Positions 12,569 to 23,860 of a DNA stretch of 64,000 bases are shown in pieces. This DNA is from Cyathus striatus (taxonomy: Eukaryota > Basidiomycota > Agaricomycetes > Agaricales > Nidulariaceae). Positions within the stretch are counted from its first letter, which is position 1. Each line of letters starts with the position of its first letter. The stretch is from positions 1,984,001-2,048,000 of the forward strand of contig JAOVFP010000006.1 in NCBI GenBank assembly GCA_025738555.1, read 5' to 3'. Below the pieces are notes generated by a model. The model was not told the origin of the DNA and ran no database searches. It saw only the letters and a program-made list of their open reading frames with translations. Position numbers and translations under genes: made by a program.

Positions 12569-13299
12569 CTAGTCGCCTCGTTCCAGGAATCCTACACCTC
12601 CCGCTTTCACTTTCCCCAAGAAACTCTCGTACCATTTCGCGATGATATTCAGTGGAACAGCAACATCAGGAGTGACGCTTGATCCACCGAGAAAACCAGA
12701 AACATAATTGAATAAGTGCTTCACGATACGTTCAGCAAGAACTGTGGGATCCTTGGTGAGATCTGCGCCAGGTTTCGCAAGCGCAGATGGGAGCGACTGT
12801 ATTTGGTTGTTTATTTCTTGAGGGGTTCGATGGATATTCCGAGAACGGCGGTCACGTCCGCTATGCCATTCGATTGCGCTGCAGATGAGAAGGCTGTTTG
12901 GGCTACTTGAGAAGTTGTCATCGCGGAAGATGTGAAGGTTCCCTTGAGGCGGAAGATGGCTGATGGTTTGTCATTTGAAAGCCTACGATTGGTTGATAAA
13001 CCATGTATACAACGGTGCATACTGAACTTACTTACATTCCTAGAAGTTGAAAGCCTTTGCCCGGCCAAAAGAAATGCACCGTCGCACCATATCCTTCAGG
13101 AAAGGGGACTAGTGAAGATGAGATGACGATGTAAGCTGGTGAGTGATCAAGGATGATATGGATACATGCCTGTACCAAGCAAAAAGACACAGACATGGTT
13201 TATCTGACTTGCATTTGGGAGTTCGAAGAGAGCGTGGGTTTCATCTACTTGCTGGAGGTTTGTCTGCAGGAGACGACCGGCGACACAACAGCCGAACAT
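12569..13299 (-). CDS. OPI10: Hikeshi / Opi10 family protein
   Basis: Conserved small protein; the human member Hikeshi carries Hsp70 into the nucleus during heat stress, and yeast Opi10 is linked to inositol regulation. The N-terminus MFGCCVAGRLLQTNL leads into ETHALFELPNASQINH, PFPEGYGATVHFFWPGKGFQ, LSNDKPSAIFRLKGTF, ADVTAVLGISIEPL, KDPTVLAERIVKHLFNYV and IIAKWYESFLGKVKAGGVGF. The first intron best fits a GC donor (ACAG|GCATGT), which keeps the conserved GTVPFPEG; a GT donor would drop two residues. The second intron splits GM|LSNDK. After EPLKK a run of three A, where four are needed, puts INNQIQSLPS out of frame. In a conserved, probably single-copy gene this is more likely a sequence error than a real mutation. 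Confidence 0.9.
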
Positions 13300-13675
13300 G
13301 ACTGGCAGTCAAAAATAAAATAAGAGATATCAAGGATATCGATGCGGGGTGTGGTAACTTGTAATCAGCGAGGTCCGAGCGAGGTAATGCATCGGTTAGA
13401 TGATCCTGGACGATGGCCCACATCCTGTTCGGACAACGAATACTTATACATGGGAACTCTAACTTCTAAGCTCGCACTCTCAGTCAACTTGAATTATCGT
13501 AGGGTATGTGAGATATTCTACATTCTTACTGGCCCCTAATTATTGGTCCTACGCCTCCTCTTCGTCACGTGGCGATATTAAGGAGTTGACGGAACATTCT
13601 TGAAGTCAACTTGAAGTCTTCAGTGTTCACCAAGGTTCACCTCTACTTTGTTTTCACCAATACCTATTATTAACC

Positions 13676-14670
13676 ATGGCACGTCGTGCCCAGTCTGCAA
13701 AAAATTCCTCATTCCGACATCTAAAAACTCGTCCAGAACTCCCTGAAGACGTTCTCCGTATCATCTTTGAATACACAGCATGCGAAAATAGGCGTGCTGC
13801 CGCTCGAATCCTCTCGCTCGTCAACAAGACGGTGAAACTCTGGTTTGCCTGCATCTGCGTTTACAAGTCATATCTCATACCCTCTATAGGGTTGAAAAAT
13901 TTGCGTATGCTATCGTAATTCTCCACAGGTCTTACCAAGTGAATCTCCTGTCCCGTACCTTACGCCAGTACCCCGGTCTACCCAAGCTTGTCCGAGCTCT
14001 TGCTCTACCTGTGACGGCAGATAATCATTTCACTTCTGTGAAACACATTCTGAGCAGCTGTACGTCTGTCACAGCACTCTACTGGTCTAGGCACCAATGC
14101 ACCAATACGGAGAGTGTCCTCACTCTTCGAGATTTGGTGGAGGCTCTTCCATTAGAGATACTTTACCTGAGCCTAGCTTCTTTCTACAACCCAGGAAAGA
14201 CATCCTTTCCTTATAATAAGGGAGTAAAGTATCTGGGATTCACTGACTGCCCTTCAATCTTCGGCACATTGGTTTCTGAGCGTGACGAAAATGCTGTTGC
14301 CCGCGGCTTGCTGGAAGGCATTACACATATCGCGGTTCGAGCTTCACGATGGGTTATCGGCATACCTGAATACGTCACCGGCGGATCGCTTTATGCTAAA
14401 TTACTTGCAAAAACGAAGAACCTGAAGGTCTGCGTGGCGTACATTCCAGAAGTCAACTATGAGGACGATAGGATGTATTTGTTCAGACGAGGTTTGAATA
14501 GCGGGTATGGACCAGAGCATGACTTTGTGGTCACAGTGGAACGGGATATGCGTGTATGGGATTGGTTAAGTACAGTTGAGGAATGGGAACGTTGTGATGC
14601 AGCTGTTGCAGAAAGAGAGGTTGAGAAGAAAAATTCGATATCAGAGAAGAGGGAATTGAAGGGATGGTGA
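13676..14670 (+). CDS. F-box-like family member B
   Basis: Two exons, 13676-13842 and 13890-14670, joined by a 47-nt intron give a 315-residue protein. The N-terminal F-box-like motif LPEDVLRIIFEYTA is followed by RILSLVNKTVKLW, then repeated hydrophobic/leucine segments (VNLLSRTLRQYP, VRALALPV, TALYW, LPLEILYLSL, GVKYLGF), KNLKVCVAY and a charged C-terminal helix (VWDWLSTVEEWERCDAAVAE). The splice choice is supported by family member C, whose intron falls at the same codon (W) and yields VEKxxYAxVIL. Such proteins are abundant in Agaricomycetes. A role as SCF adaptor is inferred from the motif only. Intact frame. Confidence 0.8.
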
Positions 14671-15089
14671 GGTCTGGGGAGTAGGAATTTCTGAGCCATT
14701 ACTTTAATAACATTGGGAAACAGTCTGTGTGGCATCGTTATCGTCGATGATATTATACTAATACCTTCTCTTAGATACTTACCAATAGATCAAGTTATAG
14801 TCACGGCGACATATAAAACGACCTCTCATTACAGCCCTCAGCACATAAGCTGACGCGAACGCTGCGTGAGTCACACCGCCCCGGTCTAGGATCAGTCCCC
14901 CCCAGAGCAAGCGCTGCATGCCAGACTTTCCAACTTGGGCTACCTTCCCAAATAGCATCACATTCATGAAGGCCCGACAGTCCACAGATACCTGGAGCAC
15001 TATTAGGTATGAACCATACCGCCAGTTTTGCCATTTGGCCGTGGCAATACCTACTACTTAGGTCTGGGTCTGATCACGCCTATCAATCA
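14671..15089. other. No gene recognised
   Basis: Spacer between the F-box-like gene and the duplicated kinase block. About 14800-14860 weakly resembles 21080-21150, suggesting an old repeat. No supported coding region. Confidence 0.35.
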
Positions 15090-15560
15090 CCTTGCGTTTA
15101 TCCGCGTCTTGCTTCACTATACTCCACCTGCTCTATTGCAACCGGACCATCGTGCGTGCTAGCTTGACTTTGCGATGTTCGTTAACTCATGTCAAGAGAG
15201 AATATGCAGGTGCGTCTCCTATCATGTTAAAGGTGACACTAGCACGTAATGTGCGCAACCACCGATGACGAGACGGAGGTCGCGCTGCTCTATCTCATGA
15301 AGGTGGCGTGTTGATGGCTTATAGTGGGAGTCCTGGCATTGAAGCGGTTACTCGTGATAAAATGCTTGATTTTACCCTGACGAAGGGGGCGCACGATTTC
15401 AAGTTGTATGTGATCTGCGATTCGCATGCAGGGGTGGACCATAATGTTGAAGAACTTGGTGGGATGAAGTTACATCGGGAAACGAGAAGCGACGGTGATG
15501 ATCATACGAACAGCAAGAAGAATCATTTTGTTTTGTCAGGTGTACATAATACATAACTAA
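15090..15560 (+). repeat. Dispersed repeat, copy 1
   Basis: Similar sequence occurs at 18120-18640 on the same strand and, for its first ~285 bases, inverted at 44740-45010. Shared landmarks are ATCCGCGTCTTGCTTCACT-like and GATGTTCGTTAACTCATGTC-like strings and GTGATAAAATGCTTGATTTTAC. The open frame at 15308-15556 is not conserved in the other copies, so I do not call it a gene. Confidence 0.7.
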
Positions 15561-15649
15561 AGTCATTTTTGTAACTGAAGTTGAGGATCAAGATAAGCCA
15601 CTTGAGCAATTACATGGCTTCGAAACGACAGAATTTCATGATGCAAACA

Positions 15650-17732
15650 TTATGCAGGCAGGTGTATCCCACTGTCAGCGGACCCGCATGCAGATGCGAT
15701 ACTTGCTGTACATGATAGCCGTCGGTTTCTCGGCAGTGGCCAGCCACAGAACTCCATTGAGCAATCATTTAGCTCGATATCATGATCAACATAGTCATCA
15801 CTGAAGGGGAATAGTAAATAAATAAATAAACCATTAACCATAAATATAACTTACCATGCCCCATTCTCTTGTTTCCTTATCTCGTCCACGTATGTCATCT
15901 CCGAATTCCAACTATTGCAGCCACTAGTATTTGCGCTTGTCCCATTAGTGAGGTCGGCCACACCACAAGGTCGCATATCCATCACAGCAGTTGTTTCATC
16001 CCAACAAACCGGTAACCGTTCATTAACGGTGCGAGTTTCATCGTCATCAGAGTCATACACTTGCTTATAATCACTAAGTTTGCCTTTTGATAGCTGCGAT
16101 TCGAGCGTCGTCAGGACATCGTCGGGTATACTTGTTGTCACCTGAATACTTGTAGCCTAGCCCAAACAATTAGCTTAGCATACTTAAACTTTTCAGACAG
16201 ATGAGACATACCTCACTATACTCAACAATAATATTACCTATCCTCTTGGTTCTGTACAAGTATAAGTCATGGAAGGGCACTGGCTTTCCGGTAGCGTTCT
16301 GTATAACCATCTCCAGCTGTTGAAAACAGGACCGACGATGTTTAGAAAGTCCCTCAAGACTAGCACGTCGCATAACGGGATAAAGCTCCAAATAAAAATA
16401 TACAGGATCTTGTGTCCGGACTATAACATTGCGAACGACAGCTGGACGATAAGGAAAGGCTTCTTCTGGCAAGGATAGTTGGTGAGGAAAGAAACTAGGA
16501 TCGAAGTAACGAGCACTTTCGCGATCAAGTGTCTTGTCAGGGTTAAGCTTTAAGAGAACTATGTCGCCACGTTTGACAGATGGCGGGGGAGGTACAATGT
16601 CAGTTTTCCTGAATGCTTTTCATTCAAATTCAGCAAACAGCATTACATATTCCTACATAAAACTCACGTATACGCCGCCCTTCCCATTTGAAGCTGACGT
16701 CGCCGCATATCTCCCTGGAAGTGAGCGTAGCTAGCTAGCTGGCATCGTAGGAACTCGTAATCGGGCTCGTTGTTAATTGCAAGGCTAAGACAGTAGCTAG
16801 AAAATAGCTAGAGTTCAAGTGGGAGATCTTGGCACAGGCGAACTGCAGTCCATGCTCGTTTCTTTTTGAGGATGCGTTGCGAGTAATGCTTCTTTGTCCC
16901 CCGTGTAACACAACTCCATGGGAGATTTCCACGAACCAACGAAATAATGGTGTAAGTCAGTGCATGAAGATCGTTCCGGCGGGTCTGTTCTGAAACATAG
17001 GTCAGAAGAGATGCCCAGGAACTTCGGCATAGAGCATACCTTGACCGAGATGAGTATACATAGATACATAATGCGGACTTCCAACAATACGGTCTTCACA
17101 ACGAAGGGCTGCAGAGGTCTCATCCGTTACATCTCTCCAACGTCGTGCGAGTCCAAAATCAGGTAGGTATACAACACGCGACTTATCGCCGCGTCCAACC
17201 ACAAAATTTGAAGGCTTTATATCACGATGAATGAAACCTTGAGAGTGTACATACTGCACGGCATCCAGCTACGAATAGAAGTAGTAGTTCAAGATAATTA
17301 CAGTTCCAGGCTGTTGCAAATCTGGCTTACCATTCCGAGAGCAAAATGTGCTGTTGCACTCAAACCGACCTTCTCGACACGGAGCTCACCTAAGCTTGGT
17401 CCAAGAAGATCCATTACCAAGGCGTTAGTCTTACCCAAACGGCCGTATGCGATGGCCTTGGGGATGCATTCGTGACCCGCAAGGGCTTTCAGGACGTGAT
17501 GTTCGTGTTGCAGATTTGGGCGAGTAACTTTGTCCGATGCGAGCTCCCGCTTTATCGCGACTAATTTGTTGTCAGGTCCGATTGCGCTAAACACCACGCC
17601 TGTAAATATGGGTTAAATATTAGTTATCGACCTGCGTTATTTAGCGTCTTCGGTTGGTATAGACGTACCGTAGGACCCTTCTCCAATGTGCTTCAGGTCG
17701 CGAAAGGATTCAACTGATGGTCCGTATTCCAT
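15650..17732 (-). pseudogene. CK1-like protein kinase copy 1 with novel C-terminal region; in-frame stop in kinase domain
   Basis: Kinase domain of casein-kinase-1 type: glycine loop GEGSYG|VVFSAI, LVAIKRE with the ATP Lys, catalytic loop HRDIKPSNF, DFGLARRW, then GSPHYVSMYTHLGQ and EQTRRNDLHALTY, the CK1 replacement for the APE helix. Start at 17732 (MEYGPSVESF). The first exons are 17732-17669, 17599-17331 and 17268-17040; the fourth begins at 16989. Exon 4 contains TAG (about 16809-16811) after LCQDLPLEL where copy 2 has CAG. Downstream exons encode a conserved region not recognised here: KRGDIVLLKL, LPEEAFPYRPAVVRNVIVRT, PVMRRASLEGLSKHR, then an acidic tail with DSDDDETRTVNERLP, ending at 15650. 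Without readthrough the product would be a kinase lacking the end of the C-lobe. Confidence 0.75.
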
Positions 17733-18119
17733 TCTGTTCTGCACAAGTTGAGCGCCAGTCACTAGTTAAGAGTTTTAACTTTAAGCCCTCTCGTTGCAAT
17801 GCCGTCACTTATTGTTCCTTGTTGTCACTTTGAGTCGACACACGTCACGTTTCCGAGGATTCATATCGACGATTAAATACCTCCCGAGTCCTAGGATTGG
17901 GAACGGAGAAGTAAGTACGGGATTGGGATCCAAGAATTGGGGAGAGATTCAGAAGCTGGTGTCACTGCCCCACGCCAGTCATATGACGCGAGCGTGAGAT
18001 CGGCGATAGACGGCACTATTTCCGGACTTGGCCTAAATAAGCACTTACTCTGCCTGATATGGCCCGCCCATCAGTGCAGCAAACCTTGTTATTTGGTCGT
18101 GGTGCCTATGTAATAACTC

Positions 18120-18640
18120 GTACCAATCACTTCGCGCTTATCCGCGTCTTGCTCAAGCTTCACTGTACCCTACCTACCCTGTAGCAACCTCACCTCCGTG
18201 CCGCAATGCTAGCTCGATCTTACGATGTTCGTTAGCTCATGTCCGAAAGGGATCGGAATACACGCGCAGCCGCGTCTCCTACATGTATTATTTAAAGGTG
18301 ACGTTGGCATGTAATGTTGCCAAATGCCAATGACGAGGCAAGGTCGCACCGTTCTATACTCTGAAAGTGGCGAGCTGATGGCTTATAAGTAGTGGGAGTC
18401 CCGGCATTGATACGATTACAGTACTCGTGATAAAAAGCTTGCAGTGACACGCACGATCAAGTTTCAAGCCGTAAGTATATGATCTGCGATTCGCATGTGG
18501 GGGCGGACCACAATATTGAACTTGGTATTAATGTCGATCATATGAACAGCAAGAAGAATCACTGTATTTCGTCAGGTCCGACTCAGGTGTACATAGTACA
18601 TAACTAAAGTCGTTTTTGTAACTGAAGTTAAGGATCCAGA
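18120..18640 (+). repeat. Dispersed repeat, copy 2
   Basis: Counterpart of 15090-15560, in the same position relative to the second kinase copy. The kinase and its downstream flank were therefore duplicated together in tandem (about 15.09-17.76 kb and 18.12-20.87 kb). Confidence 0.7.
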
Positions 18641-18645
18641 TAATT

Positions 18646-20867
18646 TCAAGCGGGCTCGCATGCACTTTGGATACTCACTGTACATGAAAGCCGTCGGTTA
18701 CTCGGCAGTGGCCAGCCGCAGAAATCCATTGAGCAATCATCTAGCTCGATATCATAATCAACATAGTCATCACTGAAAGGAAAATAGTACTAAATAAATT
18801 AACCATTAACCACAAATACAACTTACCTGGCCCCATTCTCTTGTTTCCTTATCTCGTCCACGTATGTCATCTCCGAATTCCAACTATTGCAGCCACTAGT
18901 ATTTACGCCTGTCCCATCAGCGAGGTCGACCACATCCCAAGGTCGCATTTCCATCACAGCAACCCTAGGCCTATCAAACACTTTCGGTAACCGCTCATTA
19001 ACGGTGCGAGTCTCATCATCATCAGAATCATACACTTGCTTATAACCACTAAGTTTGCCTTTTGATAGCTGCGATTCGATCGTCGTCAGAACATCGTTGG
19101 GTATACTCGCCGTTGCCTGAATACTTGCAGCCTAGCACAAATAATAACAATTAGCTTACCACACTTTACTTTTCAGACAGATGAAACATACCTGACTATA
19201 CTCAACAATAGTATAGCCTATCCACCTGGTTTTGTACAAGTATAAATCGTGAAAGGGAAGTGACTTTCCTGTAGCGTTCTCGACAACCATCTCTAACTGT
19301 TGAAAACAGGACCAGCGATGTTTAGAGAGTCCATTGAGACTAGCACGTCGCATAACGGGATATAAGTCTAAAGCAAAATATACAGGATCGTTTGTCCGGA
19401 CTATAACATTGCGAACGACAGCTGGACGGTAAGGAAAGGCTTCTTCCGGCAAGGATAGTTGGTAAGGAAAGAAGCTAGGATCGATGCAACGAGGAGGAGT
19501 TTCGTAATCAAGAGTCTTGTTAGGGTTAAGTTTTAAGAGAACTATGTCGCCCCGTTTAATAGATGGTGGGGGCGGTACAGGTACAATATCAGGTTTCTTG
19601 AATGCTTTTCATTCAGATTCAGCAAACGGCATCAAGTACACATTCATACATAAAACTCACCGCACGTCCTTCCCATTTGAAGTTGACATCAGCACATCTT
19701 TCCCGGGAAGCGAGCGTCGCCAGCTGGTTTCTTAGGAACTGGTAATCAGGCTCATCACCAATCGCGAGGCTAAGACAGTGGCTAGAAAATAGCTGGAGTT
19801 CAAGTGGGAGATCTTCGCACAGGCGGGCTGCAGTCCATGATCGTTTCTTCTTAAGAATGCGTTGCGAGTGATGCTTATTTGTCCCCTGTGTAACACAACT
19901 CCATGGGAGGTCTCCACAAACCAACGAAAGAATGGTGTACGTCAGTGCATGAAGATCGTCCCGACGGGTCTGTTCTGAAACATAGATCAGAGACGATCCC
20001 CAGTAACTTTGACAAAAAACATACCTTGACCAAGATGAGTATGTACAGATACATAATGTGGAGTTCCAATAATACGGTGTTCACCATGGACAGAGGTCTC
20101 ATCGGTCACATTTCTCCAACGTCGTGCGAGTCCAAAATCAATTAGGTATACAAAATGCGACTTATCGCCACGTCCAACCACAAAATTCGAAGGCTTGATA
20201 TCACGATGAATGAAACCTCGAGAGTGTACATATTGGACAGCGTCAGCTATGAGTAGAAGTAACGATTCAAAATAAGTATACTTAGTTCCAGGCTGTTGTA
20301 AATCTGGCTTACCATTCCAAGAGCAAGACGCGCCGTTGCTGCCAAACCGATCTTCTCAGCGCCGAACTCTGAAAAATCTAAACTTTGTCCAAGAAGATCT
20401 ATTACCAAGGTTTTAGTTTTACCCAAACGGCCGTATGCGATGGCCTTGGGGATGCATTCGTGGTCCCCAAGCGCTTTCAAGACATGATATTCATGTTCCA
20501 AATGTGTGCGAGTAACTTTGACCGAAGCGAGCTCTGCTTTATAGCGACTAATTTGTCGTCAGGTCCGATTGCGCTAAAAACCATGCCTGTGTAAGAATGG
20601 GTTAAATATTAATTATCAAGTTGGTAGTTGGTTGGTAATAGGCGCACCGCATGCCCCTTTTCCAATCCATTTCTGGTCGCGAAAGGGCCCGACTGACGGC
20701 TCTGAGTCGGATTCAACCCTGGTCGGGCTCGTACACGTCCCTCTAGATATTGAAGATCTGTGGGCATTTACAGCGGGCGTATCACATCCGCCCTCTGCTG
20801 TCGCATTGTTGAAGGATTGAGCTGAGTTCATGGTTAGTTGGAAAGGAGAAGAGTTGGCGGTATACAT
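18646..20867 (-). pseudogene. CK1-like protein kinase copy 2 with C-terminal region (one-base frameshift)
   Basis: Most complete copy. The N-terminal extension (MYTANSSPF.., alternative start MNSAQSF at 20831) runs through VGPFRDQKWIGKGACG to VFSAIGPDDKLVAIK. It continues with HECIPKAIAYGRLGKTKTL, HRDIKPSNF, LIDFGLARRW, GTPHYVSVHTHLGQ and PWSCVTQGT, reads LELQLFSSHCLSLAIGDEPD where copies 1 and 3 have a stop, then has the shared C-terminal region and a short tail DDYVDYDIELDDCSMDF. It ends at 18646. The only break I see is after VAIK: AAGCAGAGCTCG where AAGCAGGAGCTCG is needed. If that is a sequencing error the gene would be intact. CK1-like by motifs; the substrate is unknown. Confidence 0.72.
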
Positions 20868-21169
20868 ACCTAGTCATCCCATTCACTCCACTACTGAATG
20901 ATTTCAATGTAAGAGACTGACCGACTCACTGCGAGTCACACTGACTTTACAATAGAGTAGCCACTTTCACTTCTCTCTTCGCGGCAGATATCAGGCTATT
21001 TATGGACTATCATCTTCATTACTCTCAATACGAGATGCGGCTAGCAGGGTTAGTTTGTTAAAATTAGCCCAAAACAGTTATGTATACAAGAGTCGAGTGA
21101 CATACAAAAACGATTTATCATTACAATCCTCACGCAAAGCTGGCGCAAATGCTCCGAACTATATTTGAC

Positions 21170-21440
21170 ATTTAGTTGGTCTAATCATCCGTACCAACCA
21201 CTCAAACTTCTTGCCGAATTTCTCAAAGCACATCTCAATGCTTGGTCCAAGAAGATCCATCACCAAGAAGCCAGCTTCACCCGCGCGGCCGTATTGGGAA
21301 TGGATTCATGGCCAGCAAGGAGCTTCATGACATTATATTCATGCTACAGGATTGAGCGGGTGGCTTTGTTTGAGGTAAACTCTCGTTTCACTGCGACTAG
21401 TTTCCCATCGGGTCCGGTCGCGCTATGTACCATACCTGCA
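21170..21440 (-). pseudogene. Relic of a CK1-like kinase N-lobe
   Basis: Reading the minus strand gives GMVHSATGPDGKLVAVKREF, then an HEYNVMKLLAGHESIP-like block and a LLGPS-like block with stops and frame changes between them. It lines up with the N-lobe of the neighbouring kinase copies. No catalytic half follows. The flanks, 20868-21169 and 21441-22559, hold no supported gene. Confidence 0.65.
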
Positions 21441-22559
21441 AGAATTTAATTAGTATCTTCGTGTGTTGATATAGGCATACCGAAACCACCTAGTACCCCA
21501 ACTTTAGTCACAATGCAACATAATTTTGAACCGACTGAAATCATGAGAAATTCTGGGTAGCTAGGAAGGAGATGATTTAACGTACCTCATTTAGACTAAA
21601 TTGAATGAGTGAATGAATAAGAGTGAGAGTGAATACAAAAAGACCATTGAGTTGGTTGTACGTTCGCTGATTATGTAATCAGCAGCAATTAGAACGCGCC
21701 TCACTGACGCCGATAGCCACAACGCGCGCGCGACTTTCCTCCACTTCCCCTCACTTAGTATACTTACTCTGCAATGTCTATTGAGAAAGAAGAACATACT
21801 GGACGCGTTCTTCAGACCCCAGGGTATGTACACTTTTTCTCGTTCATCTTACCCTCAGCTAACGCTACGCTACGGAACTTCCACAGGGGCAAGGTAAATT
21901 TCATCTCGGGTTCCGTTAATCATGTTAAGCCGTCAGTTCCCTCATTCATAGTATACACTAGAAAATGTGTATTATTGTTACTTGATAATGAACTATATTA
22001 ATTAGACTATAGATTTGCTCTGCCCACCCCGTCAAGTCTCCCCGCCTACCATGAATGAGCGAGCCCAGTGCAACATCGCGATTTAGCAACGATACCTCTT
22101 CTACTAGTCGCGTGAATTTAGCCCTAAACTCTTGAAATGGCACAACCTTCAAGTTCAAAGTTAACCGGGTCCGGAGTAGGCTGACGTCGGAATAGAACTT
22201 ACGACATTATTCTCCTTTTTAATGTATTCCTACCAATGTCTGGCAACACTGCGCACTACGACCGAACGACAAGATTTTTATCAGATACAGCATCACGTCA
22301 GCCGTGCATAACCGCTTCGAACTATTTCAACCGCGGGCACAGTTGAAGCCTCAAGGCATCCATGAAGAGCTTAAACAGGCCACCACCCGCACAAGGACCC
22401 TATCCCTCTGCCCACTCTCTCGATCCTCGACATACCTCTTCCAGACATCTAGCAGATATCAGGGTATCCACTTATCTTTCATCTGCATCGCTCTAGATAC
22501 GGGATCTATATTTGAACAGGCTATATATGAGAGGCATTCTGAGCCCTTGTCAAGTAGAG

Positions 22560-23530
22560 ATGGAAACGACCCCAAAGACAGAGCTCCCTGTGGATGTTCT
22601 CCCTTTCATATTCGAGTATGTGGCGTACCAGGATAGACGGTACGCCGCACGCACGCTCTCGCTGGTGAATAAATCGGTGAAGCAATGGTGCGTGGTCGGA
22701 TTATAGCTCTTGCCTCACATTTAACATTTGACAATAGGGTAGAGAAAATAACATATGCAGTGGTAATTCTACGAACAGGGACGCAAGTGCACCTCCTCTC
22801 CCGCACGCTCCGGTCACACCCGCACCTGGCTCCGCTAATCCGGGCACTGGCACTGCCAGACAAATGGAAAACGCACCTGCCGTCGATCCAGCACCTGCTG
22901 AGCACATGCAACCTGTACGCGCTGTACTGGAATGCATACGACGATATCCACCCGGACCGGTCACCTGCGATCCGGCGCTCACTCGAGTCTCTCCCTCTGA
23001 AAATCTTGTATTCGCGGCTGCTGACGTTTATCGACTGGGGAGATCCAGCGGACACGCCTCTGGCGTTTGATAAGGGCCTGACGCATCTTGGGATAATGGA
23101 TAATTGGATTATATTTCGGTCGATGCTGGTGGCGTCGGAGGAGAGGGTGATGGCGCCGGGGCGGTGGGAGATGCTGACGCACCTGTCAGTGCAGGTGATG
23201 TCGCGGGCGCCGTTCCTGGCACAGATGTCGATGGAGCGGTCGCTGTATGAGAAGGTGCTGGGGAAGACGGAGCGGCTGAAGGCGTGCGTTGCGTATGTGG
23301 AGCGGGTGGACGGGGAGGAGGAGGGGAGGGCGCGGTTCCGGCGGGGGCTGAGTGCGAGAGGGGAGGTGGTGGATGAGCAGGTGGTGGTGATTGAGCGTCG
23401 GATGGGGGTGGAAGAGTGGCTTGGAGTTGTGGAGGAGTGGGAGAGGAGCGACGAGTGCGTTGCAGAGCGGGTGGTGGACAAGAGGAGGCGGGAGAGGGAG
23501 CGGAAGGAGAAGGAAAAGGAGAGTGATTAG
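22560..23530 (+). CDS. F-box-like family member C
   Basis: Exons 22560-22687 and 22738-23530 around a 50-nt intron encode 306 residues. The N-terminal motif LPVDVLPFIFEYVAYQDRRY is followed by ARTLSLVNKSVKQW, VEKITYAVVILRTGTQVHLL, SRTLRSHPHLAPLIRALALP, LYALYW, SLPLKILYSRLLTF, GLTHLGIMDNW and a C-terminal charged helix ending RRRERERKEKEKESD. It aligns with member B along its whole length with the intron at the same codon. The second half is far more GC-rich (GCG/GGG codons) than members A and B. The long antisense open frame over the same region is a by-product of that composition. Confidence 0.8.
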
Positions 23531-23860
23531 AATATTGTCGAGGGTCGGACTGCAGAATATATAGCCCGAGGCGTCGGTTAGCGAGTCGGTGAAGAGAATG
23601 ATTTAATGATGGGATGAGAACAATAGACTGTAGAGTTACCTTAGAGACAGAAGATGGCCGGGTAGATCCGTTGGTATAGTTGTAAGTTGCAAGTGTCGAG
23701 GGGATGATGAATGAGGCTGAGAGAGATCAACAGAGATTGTTTTCTGTTTTCTTTCTTTCTTACTCTTATAATTACGACCCCTGAGCAAGCCAGATCTTGC
23801 AACCATAGAGACCATACCCCATACATATCACATCCACAACATATCCATATCACATACCAA

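Noticed and set aside
15308..15556. 82-codon frame in the dispersed repeat
   Set aside because: Not preserved in the copies at 18.4 and 44.7 kb, so not under coding constraint.
22606..23481. Long minus-strand open frame (291 codons)
   Set aside because: Antisense to the GC-rich F-box-like gene C; Ser/Arg/Thr-rich composition is a by-product of the coding strand.
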